From Oscillospiraceae bacterium (lineage in GTDB: Bacteria; Bacillota; Clostridia; Oscillospirales; Acutalibacteraceae), in the NCBI GenBank assembly GCA_028706415.1, contig JAQWBK010000088.1:1-6251 (forward strand): a stretch of 6,251 nt of DNA, given 5' to 3'. The notes beneath the pieces are model-generated. The model searched no databases, was not told the DNA's origin, and saw only the letters and a program-made list of their open reading frames with translations. The first letter of the stretch is position 1, and every line of letters begins with the position of its first letter. The translations under genes were made by a program, and so were the position numbers. This document shows positions 6,012-6,251 of this stretch, piece after piece.

Positions 6012-6066
6012 CGATAAAATGGAGTGATGCGTTCTTCTTTAAAGAACGCATCACTCCATTTTATCG
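6012..6066. terminator. Perfect 25-bp hairpin between convergent genes (candidate bidirectional terminator)
   Basis: The arms at 6012-6036 and 6042-6066 are perfectly complementary over 25 bp, with a 5-nt CTTTA loop. On the plus strand the stem begins four bases after the stop codon of the unknown membrane protein and is followed by GCTTTTAG, a weak T-tract. On the minus strand the outer part of the first arm encodes the last two codons and stop of glnS. The 3' flank on that strand reads AAATTTACTTG, which is also a weak T-tract. Position and symmetry favour a shared terminator that also protects both 3' ends. The stem is unusually long, and the poor U-runs leave its efficiency uncertain. Confidence 0.75.
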
Positions 6067-6251
6067 GCTTTTAGTATTGTGATTAGTATTAAAGCTATCC
6101 TTTAATGATACTGCCCGATTGAATACCGGCATACCCGGCTTTGAATCGGTGTTGTCAAGGCAGAAATATCCCAACCGCATAAACTGAAAAGCGGCGGGCA
6201 CCACGGCGGCTTCAAGCCCTGCCTCCGCCTTGCAGCCGGTCAGAACCTCAA
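6061..6251 (-). CDS. glnS: Glutaminyl-tRNA synthetase, C-terminal end (partial)
   Basis: The minus strand encodes 62 residues up to a TAA at 6063-6061, and the gene continues beyond the right edge of the window. The sequence contains FQFMRLGYFCLDN, then DSKPGMPVFNRAVSLKDSF, which is the conserved end of the second anticodon-binding beta-barrel of GlnRS; E. coli GlnS has FEREGYFCLDS and KPVFNRTVGLRDTW here. GlnRS charges tRNA-Gln directly with glutamine using ATP. The ending after the conserved block, NTNHNTKSR, is unlike the family's usual tail and is encoded by two copies of TTAGTATT (plus strand, 6071-6078 and 6083-6090) plus the edge of the terminator stem. The gene is convergent with the membrane-protein gene. 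Catalytic motifs lie outside the window. Confidence 0.92.
   Translation of the reverse strand, partial: EVLTGCKAEAGLEAAVVPAAFQFMRLGYFCLDNTDSKPGMPVFNRAVSLKDSFNTNHNTKSR

Overview
The window looks like chromosomal DNA from a Clostridia-type Firmicute, probably of the Oscillospiraceae/Ruminococcaceae kind. This is inferred from purine-rich Shine-Dalgarno sequences, mid GC content with AT-rich intergenic DNA, near-consensus sigma-A type promoters, a ProB lacking the PUA domain, a YmxG/MlpA-type M16 protease and a bacterial GlnRS. No database search was possible, so the taxonomic placement is a judgement.

Layout, left to right. A tRNA-Gln(CUG) gene with encoded CCA lies on the minus strand at the left edge, with a TTGACA-N16-TATAAT promoter. 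After an AT-rich, divergently placed gap come two plus-strand genes only 24 nt apart: a ZIP-family metal transporter, probably starting at a TTG at 441, and an M16 zinc peptidase. A 189-nt gap then carries a dispersed-repeat copy and a strong promoter whose -35 box lies under a perfect 12-bp palindrome. It is followed by proB (glutamate 5-kinase), a 263-nt gap filled almost entirely by two abutting palindromic elements, proA (glutamate-5-semialdehyde dehydrogenase), and a gene for a single-pass membrane protein of unknown function. At the right edge the last 62 codons of glnS (glutaminyl-tRNA synthetase) run on the minus strand. This fragment is convergent with the unknown gene, and a perfect 25-bp hairpin separates the two and contains the glnS stop codon.

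How the genes work together. ProB and ProA carry out the first two steps of proline synthesis from glutamate. The membrane-protein gene 36 nt downstream of proA shares an almost identical ribosome-binding leader with it and is probably co-transcribed. tRNA-Gln(CUG) and GlnRS form a natural substrate/enzyme pair about 6 kb apart. The ZIP transporter and the M16 metalloprotease look like ordinary chromosomal genes.

No CRISPR array, phage, toxin-antitoxin or defence system is visible, and I do not see a new multi-gene system. The signals most worth attention are in the non-coding DNA: the paired palindromic elements splitting proB from proA, a related inverted copy of one of them upstream of proB, the palindrome over the proB promoter, and the hairpin overlapping the glnS stop.
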